Assembly (NCBI GenBank): GCA_024698065.1
Contig: JAILRR010000011.1
Coordinates: forward strand, 1 to 7,011
Direction of reading: 5' to 3'
DNA: 7,011 bases
DNA from: Bacilli bacterium
GTDB taxonomy: Bacteria > Bacillota_I > Bacilli_A > RFN20 > CAG-826
The notes under the pieces are model-generated. The model ran no database searches and had not been told where the DNA came from. It worked only from the letters and a program-made list of their open reading frames with translations. The position numbers and the translations under genes are program-made. Of this stretch, positions 1 through 6,322 are shown piece by piece; the stretch's first letter is position 1, and each line of letters starts with the position of its first letter.

Positions 1-969
1 ATCTTCTAAGGTGTCGAAATCAAAATATATCTCGAATTCATAGCCTGAGACGCAGGCTTCAACGAAGTAAGTTCCTTCTTCCATGCCTTGGATAGCGCCT
101 TCAAAACTCACGATGACGTTGTCCTGGTGGTTGTTAGCGGCCGCTTGAACAAGACGGCAGTCCGCAAAATAACCGACAGGCAAATTAGTCAATAGATCAT
201 CGTAATTGCCGTTATTCCTGACGAGGTTCGTGGTGATGCAGTACGCCTTATCCGCGACTGCATGTTCAACGACGAATGTATTTTCTCTTTGCCCCGCCTT
301 CATCGTGATCGGGGTTCTGGAACTGTCGGCCGTGGTAACGCTGATATTGAAGGAGTCGGCGTGAAGGAAGTTTTGCCACTCAACGGTTACCGTTGGATTT
401 GAATAATCCAAGATGCCTTTACCAACCAAACGATTAAGCTTCAAAATGTTTTTGGAGTCGTAATAGTCGGTGTTGAATTGACTGACGATGAATTTGCCAT
501 TTTCAAAACGCAAATCGTAATCGAATACCGTTGGATCATCTAGTCTATATAGCTCTTTGTCATTATGGTAATCGTAGATGCCAATCCATGTTCCGGCTTC
601 CATTCTTAAGCGCGCACCGGTTGTGTAGATGAAATCATGATGACCGTCGTTATTGACGTCGGCCAGAAATAGGGAATAGACGCTGGTAATCAGCGGTTTA
701 TCCGCGCCTTTTGCCTTTAAGTCCCCTAAGTACAAAGAGAACTCTTCATCGAGGCCATCCACCTCAAAAGAAATGCCATCAAGCGGTAATGTTTCGTCTA
801 TTTGTTTGACAATAGTCACACCGTTTTCTTCCCTGAGAACAAATGCTTTGCCTTCAACGACTCCGGAAGAACCAGCGGCGGGTTCGATTGTTGGCGTCCC
901 GCATCCGCTCAAAAGGAAAACGCCAAGCAAAACCGACATCAATGTTGTTTTGCGACTAATTCTTTTCAT
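1..969 (-). CDS. Secreted lipoprotein with a calcium-loop-like (FG-GAP/VCBS-type) motif, partial
   Basis: This gene begins inside the window and stays open to base 1, so 323 residues are visible and the C-terminus is missing. The N-terminus is a typical lipoprotein signal: positively charged start (MKRISRK), hydrophobic stretch at residues 9-20, and a lipobox LSGC with the lipidated cysteine at residue 23. The mature protein should therefore be anchored to the outer face of the membrane. Residues 104-112 read DVNNDGHHD, with acidic or Asn residues at alternate positions as in the calcium loops of FG-GAP/VCBS repeats; only one clear copy is visible. The remainder looks beta-rich and has further cysteines at 244, 271 and 306. 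The start is fixed by an AAGGAGG site 8 bases upstream and by the signal peptide. I do not recognise a specific family, so function is unknown; surface binding or ligand sensing is only a guess. It is separated from the tRNA gene by a terminator and is probably transcribed on its own. Confidence 0.85.
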   Translation of the reverse strand, partial: MKRISRKTTLMSVLLGVFLLSGCGTPTIEPAAGSSGVVEGKAFVLREENGVTIVKQIDETLPLDGISFEVDGLDEEFSLYLGDLKAKGADKPLITSVYSLFLADVNNDGHHDFIYTTGARLRMEAGTWIGIYDYHNDKELYRLDDPTVFDYDLRFENGKFIVSQFNTDYYDSKNILKLNRLVGKGILDYSNPTVTVEWQNFLHADSFNISVTTADSSRTPITMKAGQRENTFVVEHAVADKAYCITTNLVRNNGNYDDLLTNLPVGYFADCRLVQAAANNHQDNVIVSFEGAIQGMEEGTYFVEACVSGYEFEIYFDFDTLED

Positions 970-977
970 GTGCACTT

Positions 978-984
978 CCTCCTT
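978..984 (-). promoter_or_regulatory. Ribosome binding site of the lipoprotein gene
   Basis: The minus strand reads AAGGAGG, a full Shine-Dalgarno match, 8 bases before the ATG at 969. It settles the start of the lipoprotein. No convincing -35/-10 pair was found between this site and the tRNA terminator, so the promoter of the lipoprotein gene is not located. Confidence 0.85.
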
Positions 985-1063
985 CTTAAGGTTAATCATT
1001 CGAGGTGCCTCTAACAATAAGACGAACGAAGGAGGGAAAACCGCTTACGATTTGCGAAATAAC

Positions 1064-1087
1064 AAAAAAAGCGACTCATTGTCGCTT
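1064..1087 (-). terminator. Intrinsic terminator downstream of tRNA-Thr
   Basis: On the minus strand a perfect 7-base-pair stem (AAGCGAC with GTCGCTT) encloses a 5-base loop (AATGA). The T-run begins with the last two bases of the stem and totals seven T. It lies 13 bases past the tRNA CCA end. It should end the tRNA transcript, and also any read-through from the rimO operon, because no terminator is visible between rimO and the tRNA. Confidence 0.9.
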
Positions 1088-1100
1088 GGATATTCTCTTC

Positions 1101-1174
1101 TGGTGCCCCGCCGCAGAGTCGAACTACGAATTGATCCTTACCATGGATCTGTTATGCCGTTTAACTAGCGGGGC
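1101..1174 (-). tRNA. tRNA-Thr (anticodon GGU)
   Basis: The 74-base gene folds into a complete cloverleaf. The acceptor stem is GCCCCGC/GCGGGGC with discriminator A73 and an encoded CCA. The D arm is GTTA/TAAC with a short 7-base loop containing G18-G19. The anticodon stem is a perfect GATCC/GGATC, there is a 4-base variable loop, and the T arm is CGTAG/CTGCG with loop TTCGACT. The anticodon GGT sits at plus positions 1140-1142 and reads ACC and ACU. G1-C72, C2-G71, G35 and U36 agree with known threonine identity elements. One oddity is A at position 32, where a pyrimidine is usual, opposite A38. The gene has its own promoter and terminator. Confidence 0.93.
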
Positions 1175-1184
1175 AGCGAGTAGA

Positions 1185-1213
1185 ATTATAGTTTCTAAAG
1201 AAAGAGTGCGCAA
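1185..1213 (-). promoter_or_regulatory. Sigma-A type promoter of the tRNA-Thr gene
   Basis: The minus strand carries -35 TTGCGC (plus positions 1208-1213) and a perfect -10 TATAAT (1185-1190), separated by exactly 17 bases. The -10 ends 10 bases before the mature tRNA 5' end, so transcription should begin only a few bases upstream of the tRNA. It lies in the gap after rimO and lets the tRNA be made independently of the upstream operon. Confidence 0.8.
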
Positions 1214-1223
1214 GAAGAAATAA

Positions 1224-2516
1224 TCAATTCATTTCCTTGCCCACTAAATCATAGACCATCGCATTATCGATCCTAACTTTTACGATGTCCCCTTCTTGGT
1301 GCTTTTTATCGCTCCAAAAATAGATGTTTCCATCGATGTCGTCTGGGGCATTCCAATAAGAACGGAGAGTGTACATATCTCTCTTTTTGTCGTATCCGGT
1401 GACGATTCCTTCCATCACTTCCCCTAACCTTCCTTTATTTTGACGGTAGGAGATTTTTTTAGCGAGGTTCATGATCTCGTCTTTTCTCTTTAAAGCGGTC
1501 GAGTGTCTTACTTGGTGAGGCATGTTAAAGGCAGCCGTTCCTTCTTCTCTAGAGAAAGTGAAAACGCCAAGGTGGTCGAAAGGTATCTCGTTAAGGAAAC
1601 GGACGGTTTCATCATGCTCCGCTTTGGTTTCGCCAGGGAAACCGGAGATGAGGGTCGTCCTGAGGACGGCCTTTGGCATCATGGACTTGATCTTGCGGAA
1701 AAGGGTCTTCATCTCTTCCACTGTGCCGTGTCTATTCATGAGGCGAAGCATCTTATTGCTCGCGGTCTGAATCGGGACATCAAAATATGGGTCGATTGAG
1801 TTAGAGTCTCTGATGAAACGAAGTTCTTCATCCGTGACTTCTTCAGGATACATATAAAGGACTTTAATGCTATAGAAGCCCATCTTATCGAGGGCGGACA
1901 TCAGCTTGACCATATCCGGTCCATCTTTGATGTCACATCCATAGTGCATCGGATCTTGAGAGACAAGAGCAATCTCTTTCACCCCTTTTGACCTAAGAAT
2001 CAAAGCTTCTCCGACAATCTCCTCTAGTGGGCGGGATTTCATCCTTCCTCTGATGTATGGAATCGCGCAGAAAGAACAGAAATTGTCGCAGCCATCGGAG
2101 ATTCTTAGATATGCGAAATATGGAGCGGTCGAGATCATCCTTCTCATCGGATTGAGCTTGATGATGCCTTTTTCGCCCAAAAGCTCAGAAACGAGAAGAT
2201 TCATCTTCGGATAGTCGCGGATTGGGACCCATAGGTCAACTTCTGGCATGGCTTTCTTAAGTTCTTCGAGATTTCTTTCGACAAAGCAGCCAGTGACAAT
2301 GAGCTTGGCTTTCTTATGCGTGGCCATCTCAAGGATGGTGTCGATCGCCTCTTTTTTGGCAGGTTCGATAAAGCCACAGGTATTGACGATGATGACGTCG
2401 GCTTCTTCAGGTTTTGGGGTAATCTCAAAACGATTCGCTGGGAAGGAAGCGAGCATCATTTCACTGTCGACTAGGTTCTTCGCGCAACCCAGGGAGACCA
2501 TTCCGATTTTCTTCAT
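1224..2516 (-). CDS. rimO: Ribosomal protein S12 (uS12) Asp methylthiotransferase RimO
   Basis: RimO is a cytoplasmic radical-SAM enzyme with two iron-sulfur clusters that adds a methylthio group to a conserved aspartate of ribosomal protein S12. Numbering from the ATG at 2516 gives 430 residues, about the usual family length. The N-terminal methylthiotransferase domain has its three cluster cysteines at 11 (SLGCAKNLVDSE, a RimO-type signature), 47 (NTCGF) and 77 (TGCF). The radical-SAM CxxxCxxC motif is at 143, 147 and 150 (SDGCDNFCSFCAIP). A TRAM domain forms the C-terminus. These signatures favour RimO over the tRNA-modifying paralogue MiaB. The frame is open to an ATG at 2549, which would add 11 residues and overlap galT by 32 bases. 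I prefer 2516 because family members begin at MKKIG and it lies one base after the galT TAA. Neither start has a strong ribosome binding site, so reinitiation after galT is likely. Confidence 0.95.
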   Translation of the reverse strand: MKKIGMVSLGCAKNLVDSEMMLASFPANRFEITPKPEEADVIIVNTCGFIEPAKKEAIDTILEMATHKKAKLIVTGCFVERNLEELKKAMPEVDLWVPIRDYPKMNLLVSELLGEKGIIKLNPMRRMISTAPYFAYLRISDGCDNFCSFCAIPYIRGRMKSRPLEEIVGEALILRSKGVKEIALVSQDPMHYGCDIKDGPDMVKLMSALDKMGFYSIKVLYMYPEEVTDEELRFIRDSNSIDPYFDVPIQTASNKMLRLMNRHGTVEEMKTLFRKIKSMMPKAVLRTTLISGFPGETKAEHDETVRFLNEIPFDHLGVFTFSREEGTAAFNMPHQVRHSTALKRKDEIMNLAKKISYRQNKGRLGEVMEGIVTGYDKKRDMYTLRSYWNAPDDIDGNIYFWSDKKHQEGDIVKVRIDNAMVYDLVGKEMN

Positions 2517-2517
2517 A

Positions 2518-3999
2518 TTATTTGAGGGCTTCTTTGAGGAAGGCATCATAGGCCTTCATGCCTTTTTCGTCATTCTTGAAGACAGCGACATTGCCTAAGA
2601 TCTCGCGGCAGGCTCTATTGATGTATGTCGCGGCATCTAAAGATGGGTTTTCCTTCATCGCGGAAATCATATCCTCGAATAGGGACATATCTGGGTATTT
2701 CTTGAGATATTCTTCTTTGCTGAGGTTCACGGATTCGGCGACTTCTTTCATCTGCCTCTCTAAACGGGCTGGGAGAACGAACTCACCAGCGCATTCGATG
2801 AGACCGATGCCTTCTTTCTTGATCGCGTGATATTCAGGATGGGCATGGAAAACGCCATCAGGGTATTTCTCGCTTGTGATATTGCAACGGAGAACAAGGA
2901 TAAGTTGATATTCCTCTCCCCTCTTTATGGCGTATGATGTGACGGTGTTATGTTTCTGGCCTTCGCTTTCGTGGAGAATGCCAAGCTCTTCGTTGTCGTA
3001 GGCTCTCCAGGCACTAAGGATCTTCTCACCGAGGTCCATGATCTCTTCCTTATCAGTACCAGAAATGCGGATGGTGTTCGTGTAATAGTCGACTTTGGCG
3101 ACTTTTGTGCCCTTTTCACTAGTGAATACGACTTCTTTGTCTTCGGAAGCGAAAAGAGGGAGGACTGGCGAACCACCCTGGAAATGCTCGTGGTTAAGGA
3201 TAGAGCCACCGACGATTGGAAGATCGCTGTTGCTGCCCATGAAATAGGCTGGGAACTGCTCGACGAAGGAAAGAAGCCTGTCGAATGTCTTCCTCTCGAC
3301 TTTCATCGGAACATGGTCCTCTTTGAAGGCGATACAATGGTTACGGAAATAACCATATGGGGAATATTGGAGATACCATCTCTCGCCAGCAAGGGTAAGA
3401 GGGACGTATCTGATCGTCATTCTGGCGGCATGTTTGTCATCGCCATAATAGCCAAGGTTCTCTAAACATAGAGCGCACTTCGGATAATTCGTTGAGACAG
3501 TCGTTAAAAGTTTAGCGATGTCTTTGTTGTTCTTCTCTGGCTTAGAGAGGTTGATGGAAAGGACGATGTTTGGGCCATCTTCGAAGGTAGCGACCCATTC
3601 TTTGTTCCTCTCCACTTTGGTTTTCTGGAAATAGTAATTGCTCGTTCCTAGGGCCTTCAAGAACTGGAGAGCGGTCGTTGGGTCGTTCGCTTTGAATTCC
3701 TCGAACGCGCCATTAACTAAACTCGGGAGAGGAGAGACGATGCCAAGAGCGAAGTCGGCTTTGCGTTCCGCTTCTTTCTCATCATCCCCATGGGCAAGAC
3801 AATACTCGACGATCTCAGAAACGATGGAGTCAGGGACTTCCATGTTCTCGATATCCCTTTTGTTGATCTCCCCTTCATAAGGCTCATTCGCCCCAAAGAA
3901 ATGGAGAAGGATATTGGTGAGATAGATCTTATCGCTATCTAAAAGATAGAGGTGATTTTCGGCATAATAAATGAGTTCGGCGATTATCTTGCTAATCAT
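2518..3999 (-). CDS. galT: Galactose-1-phosphate uridylyltransferase, class II (Firmicutes type)
   Basis: GalT transfers UMP from UDP-glucose to galactose-1-phosphate, giving UDP-galactose and glucose-1-phosphate in the Leloir pathway. The 493-residue length and sequence fit the long class II enzymes of Firmicutes and not the roughly 350-residue class I type. The key motif NHEHFQGG is at residues 269-276; by analogy with the class I HPHxQ motif, His272 is the likely nucleophile that carries UMP. A second conserved block spans about 384-412 (FHAHPEYH, then KKEGIGLIE and LPARL), also typical of class II. The start is supported by AAGGAG 9 bases upstream. It lies 23 bases after galM and one base before rimO. 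Class II enzymes lack the zinc-site cysteines of class I. Confidence 0.95.
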   Translation of the reverse strand: MISKIIAELIYYAENHLYLLDSDKIYLTNILLHFFGANEPYEGEINKRDIENMEVPDSIVSEIVEYCLAHGDDEKEAERKADFALGIVSPLPSLVNGAFEEFKANDPTTALQFLKALGTSNYYFQKTKVERNKEWVATFEDGPNIVLSINLSKPEKNNKDIAKLLTTVSTNYPKCALCLENLGYYGDDKHAARMTIRYVPLTLAGERWYLQYSPYGYFRNHCIAFKEDHVPMKVERKTFDRLLSFVEQFPAYFMGSNSDLPIVGGSILNHEHFQGGSPVLPLFASEDKEVVFTSEKGTKVAKVDYYTNTIRISGTDKEEIMDLGEKILSAWRAYDNEELGILHESEGQKHNTVTSYAIKRGEEYQLILVLRCNITSEKYPDGVFHAHPEYHAIKKEGIGLIECAGEFVLPARLERQMKEVAESVNLSKEEYLKKYPDMSLFEDMISAMKENPSLDAATYINRACREILGNVAVFKNDEKGMKAYDAFLKEALK

Positions 4000-4008
4000 G
4001 ATGAGGCA

Positions 4009-4014
4009 CTCCTT
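4009..4014 (-). promoter_or_regulatory. Ribosome binding site of galT
   Basis: AAGGAG on the minus strand, 9 bases before the galT ATG at 3999, inside the 23-base gap after galM. It supports independent loading of ribosomes on galT within the operon mRNA. Confidence 0.75.
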
Positions 4015-4022
4015 GTAGAGAA

Positions 4023-5051
4023 TTACTTAATTTTGAAGGCGTAAGTGATCATGTTGACCTGGAGCCTTCCTTTCTTTTGGAAGGCGCCCGGCTTAATGAC
4101 GTCCATGTCATCGAAGCGGGGTTCTAAGGCTAAGCCTGCGTACTTCTCCTCTTCGTTCCCGTTGGTGAGAGTTCCACCCCCTGGGAAGTTATCAGCATAA
4201 CATGTTATGGCTGGAAAAGTTGTAAAGATTTGCAAAGAAGCGAGAGGACTCTCCAAAGTGAGGAGAGGTTTTTCCATGCCCGTTTTGTCTTTGCGGTAGT
4301 CACTACATTTAGCGTTCGTCCTAATGAAAACATGGTCAAGACCACCGGTTGGGAGCTTCGCTAAATCCTTGTTTGGAAGGGCTTCATCGAGAGAGACGCC
4401 TTTACGGAAATCAAGATTTGATGGGACTTTGACAAAGTCAGTCGCGATGCAGCCTTCATCAAAGAGAGAAACCCTATCGGCATCGAGGGTAAACTTATGG
4501 TTCCTGATGTTTTTGTACCCGCCCAAGTTGAAATAGGCGTGATTCGTGAGTCTTGTGTATGTGTCTTTGGTTGGTTTACCAGCATAGAAAAGAATGTCAA
4601 AGACATTTTCTTTTTTGTGGATGATATATCTCACATTGATCATCTGCTCACCTGGAAGGCCTTCTTCGCCATCCATCAGGTGGTAATAGTAATCGATATG
4701 GGCCGCTCCCCTTTTCATATGGACGTCATAGATCCAAGGCTTATAGCAAAGGGCGTCTTTGCCCATGTGGAGGGTGTTCTTTCCTTCATTGGCCTCAAGA
4801 TGATAATCCTCTCCGTTTAAGGTGAGGGTCGCATTTCCCACACGCCCAGCGATACGGCCGACTGTTTTGCCAAAATAGGAACGGCTATACATCCATTTCT
4901 CGATGTCGCGATTGGCAATCGTCATTGGATGGCCGTTGATTTTGATTTCATAGATGGACGCGCCAAAATCACATAAAGTGATTTCCATGCCAGTTTCGTT
5001 ACGGATATCGATGAAACGACACCCTTTTTCGATTCTTTCGCCTATTTGCAT
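4023..5051 (-). CDS. galM: Aldose 1-epimerase (galactose mutarotase)
   Basis: GalM interconverts the beta and alpha anomers of D-galactose (and glucose), supplying the alpha form used by galactokinase. The 342 residues match the family length and the sugar-binding and catalytic positions are present: Arg70 in GRIAGRVGN, His95 in NTLHMG, His171 in TNHAYFNLGG (general acid), Asp240 in GLDHVF, and Glu310 in LALEPRFDD (general base). They line up closely with the well-studied Lactococcus enzyme. There is no signal peptide, so it is cytoplasmic. Its ATG lies inside the end of the upstream dehydrogenase gene (10-base overlap) and is preceded by AAGGAGG, so the two are translationally linked. Direct adjacency to galT supports a role in galactose use. 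Confidence 0.95.
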   Translation of the reverse strand: MQIGERIEKGCRFIDIRNETGMEITLCDFGASIYEIKINGHPMTIANRDIEKWMYSRSYFGKTVGRIAGRVGNATLTLNGEDYHLEANEGKNTLHMGKDALCYKPWIYDVHMKRGAAHIDYYYHLMDGEEGLPGEQMINVRYIIHKKENVFDILFYAGKPTKDTYTRLTNHAYFNLGGYKNIRNHKFTLDADRVSLFDEGCIATDFVKVPSNLDFRKGVSLDEALPNKDLAKLPTGGLDHVFIRTNAKCSDYRKDKTGMEKPLLTLESPLASLQIFTTFPAITCYADNFPGGGTLTNGNEEEKYAGLALEPRFDDMDVIKPGAFQKKGRLQVNMITYAFKIK

Positions 5052-6265
5052 GATGGGTCAGCCTCCTTGTAGATGGCTTTAAGCTCCTCTGCTCCTAAGA
5101 TCTTTGGAACAGGGTAAAGAGGGTTCGCTTCATGAAGCGCGGCTTTCACAAGGTCATCGAGGTCCTCTTTCTTGATAACGCGATCAAAATGGGCAGGGAT
5201 GCCTAAAGAGTATTTGAGCATCTTCACGTAATCGATGAAAGCTTTGGCGGCTTTATCGGTCTTTGATTCTGGATGGACGATTTCAATGAGCTTGGCCAAG
5301 TCGCCGAGCTTTCTGTGGGCTTTTTTGCCATAGGCTTCGAGGACATATGGGAGAAGCACCGCATTGGCGTATCCATGAGGGACGTTGTATTTGCCACCGA
5401 TGGCATGGGCTAAAGCGTGGACATATCCAACATATGAACGCGTGAAAGCGACACCCGCAAGATAAGAAGCATAAATCATGTTCTTGCCTGCCGCTAAATT
5501 GTGAGGATCTTGGTATAGGCCGATGAGGTTATGGTAGATGATATTGATGGCGTATAAAGCGCATTTCTTGGTCTTTCTGGTGAGGGCGTTTCCGATATAG
5601 GCCTCCACCGCATGTGTCAAAGCGTCCATGCCTGTTGCAGCGATAACCTTTGGTGGAAGGCTCTCAAGGAGGGTTTCATCAAGAATAGCATAATCAGGTA
5701 CGAGTTTAGGGTCGTTAACCGCATACTTTGATCTGGTTTTTGGGTCGATGATGACCGCGGCCACAGTCGCTTCGCTTCCGGTTCCCGCTGTCGTTGGAAT
5801 GGCGATGAGGCAAGGGTACTTCTTCTTCACTTTGAAGAGGCCTCTAAGCGAGGAAATATCCTTGGTGCCGTTTGAGACGCAAGCGCCAATGATCTTAGCG
5901 ACATCAATTGCCGAGCCACCACCAAATGCGATGATTGAGTCGATGCCGTTCTCTTTTACGGCGTCAATCGCCGGGAGGACGCTATCAAAAGTCGGGTTTG
6001 GCTCAACGCCGAAATAAAGGGAGTATTTAAGTCCTTTTTGCTCTAACCGGTCAGTAAGAGGTTCGATCTTGCCGATTTCTTTGAGAATGGGGTCTGCAAC
6101 AATAAGTGGTTTCTTGTAACCATTCTCAGCGAGAATATCGGCCGCTTTCACGTAAGAAGCGGGACCTTTGACGGTCTTCGGTTCAGGGAATTTGATGAGA
6201 GGCATCCCGATTTTGTTCATGACAAATTGAGAGATGCGATAAGATGCAACTTTAAAAATGTTCAT
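5042..6265 (-). CDS. Iron-containing (group III) alcohol dehydrogenase
   Basis: This 407-residue cytoplasmic enzyme belongs to the iron-dependent alcohol dehydrogenase family, which reduces aldehydes or oxidises alcohols with NAD(P). The cofactor-binding domain shows GGGSAID at 115-121 and PTTAGTGSE at 157-165. The metal ligands are all present by alignment to FucO: Asp214 and His218 in GMDALTHAVEAY, His283 in HALAH, and His297 in NVPHG. About 29 residues precede the usual domain start (MNIFKVASYRISQF...), an extension I associate with some Firmicutes members. Substrate cannot be told from sequence; butanol-type, ethanol or lactaldehyde activity are all possible. It is the first gene of the galM-galT-rimO cluster and may serve NADH disposal in sugar fermentation. 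No good ribosome binding site precedes the ATG at 6265, so the start is less certain than for its neighbours; internal Met16 and Met21 have none either. Confidence 0.93.
   Translation of the reverse strand: MNIFKVASYRISQFVMNKIGMPLIKFPEPKTVKGPASYVKAADILAENGYKKPLIVADPILKEIGKIEPLTDRLEQKGLKYSLYFGVEPNPTFDSVLPAIDAVKENGIDSIIAFGGGSAIDVAKIIGACVSNGTKDISSLRGLFKVKKKYPCLIAIPTTAGTGSEATVAAVIIDPKTRSKYAVNDPKLVPDYAILDETLLESLPPKVIAATGMDALTHAVEAYIGNALTRKTKKCALYAINIIYHNLIGLYQDPHNLAAGKNMIYASYLAGVAFTRSYVGYVHALAHAIGGKYNVPHGYANAVLLPYVLEAYGKKAHRKLGDLAKLIEIVHPESKTDKAAKAFIDYVKMLKYSLGIPAHFDRVIKKEDLDDLVKAALHEANPLYPVPKILGAEELKAIYKEADPSCK
5062..5068 (-). promoter_or_regulatory. Ribosome binding site of galM, inside the dehydrogenase gene
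   Basis: AAGGAGG on the minus strand, 10 bases before the galM ATG at 5051 and lying wholly within the last codons of the alcohol dehydrogenase gene. It fixes the overlapping start of galM. Confidence 0.8.
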
Positions 6266-6281
6266 AGCTTTGAGGACATTG

Positions 6282-6300
6282 TAAACCTTTTAAGGGTTTA
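6282..6300. repeat. AT-rich inverted repeat upstream of the dehydrogenase gene
   Basis: TAAACC and GGTTTA form a 6-base-pair inverted repeat around a 7-base centre. The pairing can extend by CTT/AAG with one bulged G. No T-run follows on the minus strand, so it is a poor terminator. Its place 17 bases ahead of the first gene of the operon makes a repressor site or a 5' RNA hairpin possible. Confidence 0.4.
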
Positions 6301-6307
6301 ATGCATT

Positions 6308-6322
6308 CCTAGATGCTCTAGG
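6308..6322. repeat. Perfect 6-base-pair inverted repeat at the MATE stop codon
   Basis: CCTAGA and TCTAGG flank a 3-base centre. The repeat contains the TAG stop of the MATE gene (6318-6320). In RNA it would be a short hairpin. No T-run follows, so it is at best a weak or factor-dependent transcript end, or a 3' stabilising stem. Confidence 0.4.

Noticed and set aside
1002..1011. GAGG-TG-CCTC mini palindrome ahead of the lipoprotein gene
   Set aside because: A 4-base stem with a 2-base loop is too short to fold stably and has no T-run; likely chance.
990..1063. Possible lipoprotein promoter with -10-like TATTGT
   Set aside because: No -35 hexamer with acceptable match was found at 16-18 bases, so I do not call it.
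773..1223. Plus-strand open frames of 70-131 codons over the lipoprotein start and tRNA
   Set aside because: They cross the lipoprotein signal peptide, a tRNA gene and a terminator on the opposite strand and resemble no known protein.
2517..2549. Longer rimO start adding MMPSSKKPSNN
   Set aside because: It overlaps galT by 32 bases, has no good ribosome binding site, and family members start at the MKKIG position; kept only as an alternative.
2950..3465. 171-codon plus-strand open frame
   Set aside because: It is antisense to well-supported galT, has no recognisable domain or ribosome binding site, and is explained by codon bias of the real gene.
4497..4820. Plus-strand 107-codon open frame
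   Set aside because: Antisense to galM, whose catalytic residues are all conserved; no independent support.
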